Of a stretch of DNA of 64,000 nt, positions 62,228 to 64,000 are shown piece by piece. Position 1 is the first letter of the stretch, and the number at the start of each line of letters is the position of its first letter. Source of the DNA: Bacillota bacterium (GTDB lineage Bacteria > Bacillota > Clostridia > Acetivibrionales > DSM-1351); the NCBI GenBank assembly GCA_023443515.1, contig JAEZUC010000122.1, positions 1 through 64,000 on the forward strand, read 5' to 3'. The position numbers were made by a program, and so were the translations under genes. The notes under the pieces are model-generated. The model was given only the letters and a program-made list of their open reading frames with translations, made no database searches and had not been told where the DNA came from.

Positions 62228-64000
62228 TTGAGTAAAAATATTAATTTAGTTAAACGTATTTGTGTAATGATTCTTATTGCAGCGATTCTAAGCCTGTGCT
62301 TACAGGTAAATCTATATGCTGATGGTGATCCTGGAAATGATGCCACCTTGAGCAGTGCATCTACAATAAAAGGAGTTACAATAGCGGACTTGGGAATCCC
62401 TTCAGGGACACTGGAGGGTTCTGTTACACCCGGAAAAGTGCTGCTAAATGGGATTCAGGCGGGAGACACATCAAATGCCGGAGCATTCATCACATTATTT
62501 GCCCAAAATGCTCCGGGGGCAAAGGTAAAAGCAGTCAAGTATAAAGAAGGAACATGGACACACTTCTTTGAAACGGATGAAGCATATACAAATGAATCTA
62601 TTTCAAACAATGATTTTTTTATAATAAAGGTAACATCATCGTACAATACACAAATAAGATACTACAAAATAATAGTGACTGTTGATGCAACAGCACCACA
62701 ACTGGGGTACTATCCCATGGCAGGTCAGATACAGGCGGCAGGAACAAAAAAAGCGGAGGCAATTGTAAGGGCTGACGATTCTGGGACGGTATACTATATA
62801 GTTAGTAAATACGCTCCAAACCCTACTGCCGGACAGATAATGGCAGGCAAAGACGGGTATGGTAATACGGCTTACGCCTGGGGCACTACTACAATAACAG
62901 CCAACAAAGATAAGAGTATTATAATAGATAATCTTCCGGAATACTCTACTACATATGACATATGGTTAGTGGCAGTGGATTCAATTGGAAATATCACTGT
63001 GCCATACAGGACGGATATCAGAACACCCGGAGCAATTGCCGGCAGTGAAGCAAAATTGGACTACATGTCAACAATAAAGGGTAACCCAATCGGTTATTAT
63101 AATACCGGAACACCCTCTTCCAAAATCGCAGGTGTAACAGCCGGAACAACAGAACTAACTTTACCTCAGGCGACTGATGAGACCAATATGTGGCCTTATA
63201 CTACATCCCTAAGAGGAACCTATACAGAAGCTGATGTTAAGGTGGTAAAGTATGCAAGCGGGGCATCAACGGCAAATTTTGAAACAGACCCGGCATATGC
63301 AAATGAACCTATAATAAACAACGACTTTTTCATAATTAAGATAACATCAGAGAATGGCTCCACAGTAAGTTATTATAAGATAGTGGTAAAATCACCACTA
63401 TTAACTTACACACTGCCACAGGTTACAAATGTAACATTAGATGAGACCGGTACAGCCAGGTGGGATGATCTTACAAGTGAATCAGGCTATGTGGTACAAC
63501 TATATGGTGATTCTGGACAAGTAGGCTCTCCAATAAATTTGCCCTCAGGAACAACCTCCTGCAACTTTTTAACAGCTATGAGAGCAGCAGGGGAAGGCAA
63601 CTATAACGTAACGGTAATGGGAAAAGGAGACGGTGCACCATTTACAGACGGACCCTGGTCGGTTCACTCGGCTGGGCAGAGGGTGATTCGTCTCTCCACA
63701 GTAACAGAGGGTCTGAATTGGGACGGGGACGTGGCAAAGTGGACCCAAGTACCCTATGCCGTCAGCTATACCGTACAGGCATACAGAGACGGAAAGGCAT
63801 GGATAGTTCCTGTAACTGTGCCTGCTGAAAATGCAGTGGCGGGTTTTGATTTCGGGCCGTCAATAACTGCAGCGGGGCCAGGCAAATATACTTATAGAGT
63901 AACTGCAAAGGGAAACAATACACTTATTCTGGATTCGACAGCTGCATCGCCGTTATCCAATCAAAACGTAAAGTTATCACCAATCAGCAGTTCAGTATTA
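62228..64000 (+). CDS. Secreted repeat protein, 3' truncated by the window
   Basis: From TTG 62228, eight bases after GGGAGGT, the frame is open to the last base (591 codons, no stop). It begins with a signal peptide (KRICVMILIAAILSLCLQVNLYA). Two related units of about 110 residues occur at about 45-152 and 281-390; both start STIKG and end with FETD.AY.NE.I.NNDFFIIK.TS...YYKI.V. An Ig-like/fibronectin-like segment (about 155-280, with AEAIVRADDSGTVYYIV) lies between them, and two further Fn3-like segments follow. It is 23 bases after the dockerin gene and likely co-transcribed. No dockerin is seen before the edge. The rest of the protein is outside the window. Confidence 0.8.
   Translation, partial: MSKNINLVKRICVMILIAAILSLCLQVNLYADGDPGNDATLSSASTIKGVTIADLGIPSGTLEGSVTPGKVLLNGIQAGDTSNAGAFITLFAQNAPGAKVKAVKYKEGTWTHFFETDEAYTNESISNNDFFIIKVTSSYNTQIRYYKIIVTVDATAPQLGYYPMAGQIQAAGTKKAEAIVRADDSGTVYYIVSKYAPNPTAGQIMAGKDGYGNTAYAWGTTTITANKDKSIIIDNLPEYSTTYDIWLVAVDSIGNITVPYRTDIRTPGAIAGSEAKLDYMSTIKGNPIGYYNTGTPSSKIAGVTAGTTELTLPQATDETNMWPYTTSLRGTYTEADVKVVKYASGASTANFETDPAYANEPIINNDFFIIKITSENGSTVSYYKIVVKSPLLTYTLPQVTNVTLDETGTARWDDLTSESGYVVQLYGDSGQVGSPINLPSGTTSCNFLTAMRAAGEGNYNVTVMGKGDGAPFTDGPWSVHSAGQRVIRLSTVTEGLNWDGDVAKWTQVPYAVSYTVQAYRDGKAWIVPVTVPAENAVAGFDFGPSITAAGPGKYTYRVTAKGNNTLILDSTAASPLSNQNVKLSPISSSVL

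Noticed and set aside
1..64000. CRISPR array, insertion sequence, tRNA or rRNA
   Set aside because: No spaced direct repeats, transposase ORFs, cloverleaf-like segments or rRNA stretches were recognised on either strand; small direct repeats seen are isolated.

Overview
The window looks like a chromosomal segment of a low-GC, anaerobic, spore-forming, cellulose-degrading clostridium of the Ruminiclostridium (cluster III) type. The evidence is a type I dockerin protein with Ala-Leu at the recognition positions of its first repeat, as in R. cellulolyticum-type dockerins; pyruvate formate-lyase with its activase; NfnAB electron bifurcation; direct meso-diaminopimelate dehydrogenase; spoIVFA/spoIVFB; and strong AGGAGG ribosome binding sites with frequent TTG/GTG starts. 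The species is an inference. I saw no rRNA, tRNA, insertion sequence, CRISPR array or complete prophage.

Layout. 1-9.3 kb: the tail of a nagA-like gene, an M48 membrane protease, a secreted PPC-like protein, pflB-pflA with a small convergent Cys-rich gene, and two small envelope proteins. 9.4-17.8 kb: one 2820-residue cyclic beta-1,2-glucan synthase-like protein. 18-26 kb: central carbon and nitrogen genes (icd, asnA, asnS, citrate synthase) interspersed with DUF4184, DUF4397 and SEC-C proteins. 26-34 kb: an NSS-family transporter, pyk, lon, two poorly known proteins and mecA. 34.5-44.9 kb: a shape/division/sporulation supercluster, maf-radC-mreBCD-PBP2-minCDE-(MGS-like)-spoIVFA-spoIVFB, in nearly the same order as in Bacillus. 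45-48.7 kb: nfnA-nfnB-flavodoxin. 48.9-57 kb: envelope genes (metallophosphoesterase, AI-2E-type exporter, a VanX-like/L,D-transpeptidase-like fusion, a split TSUP transporter, and a MoxR-DUF58-DUF4129 operon). 57-60 kb: TrmB-like regulator, lysA and ddh, which make lysine and the meso-DAP of the wall. 60-64 kb: two small proteins (PCP_red-like, holin-like), then a dockerin-lectin-metallopeptidase and a long secreted repeat protein cut by the window edge.

How the parts work together. Much of the window serves envelope construction: elongasome (MreBCD/PBP2), division-site placement (MinCDE), meso-DAP supply (LysA/Ddh), peptidoglycan tailoring (M15/YkuD-like fusion), periplasmic or surface glucan, and engulfment-stage sporulation proteolysis (SpoIVFAB). 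The rest serves fermentative redox and central metabolism (PFL, PK, Icd, citrate synthase, NfnAB). The most unusual items are the methylglyoxal-synthase-like protein in the min operon that has lost its catalytic Asp, the M15/L,D-transpeptidase-like fusion, the split TSUP pair, a nested inverted-repeat leader before icd, and the N-terminal-dockerin metallopeptidase next to an unfinished repeat protein.
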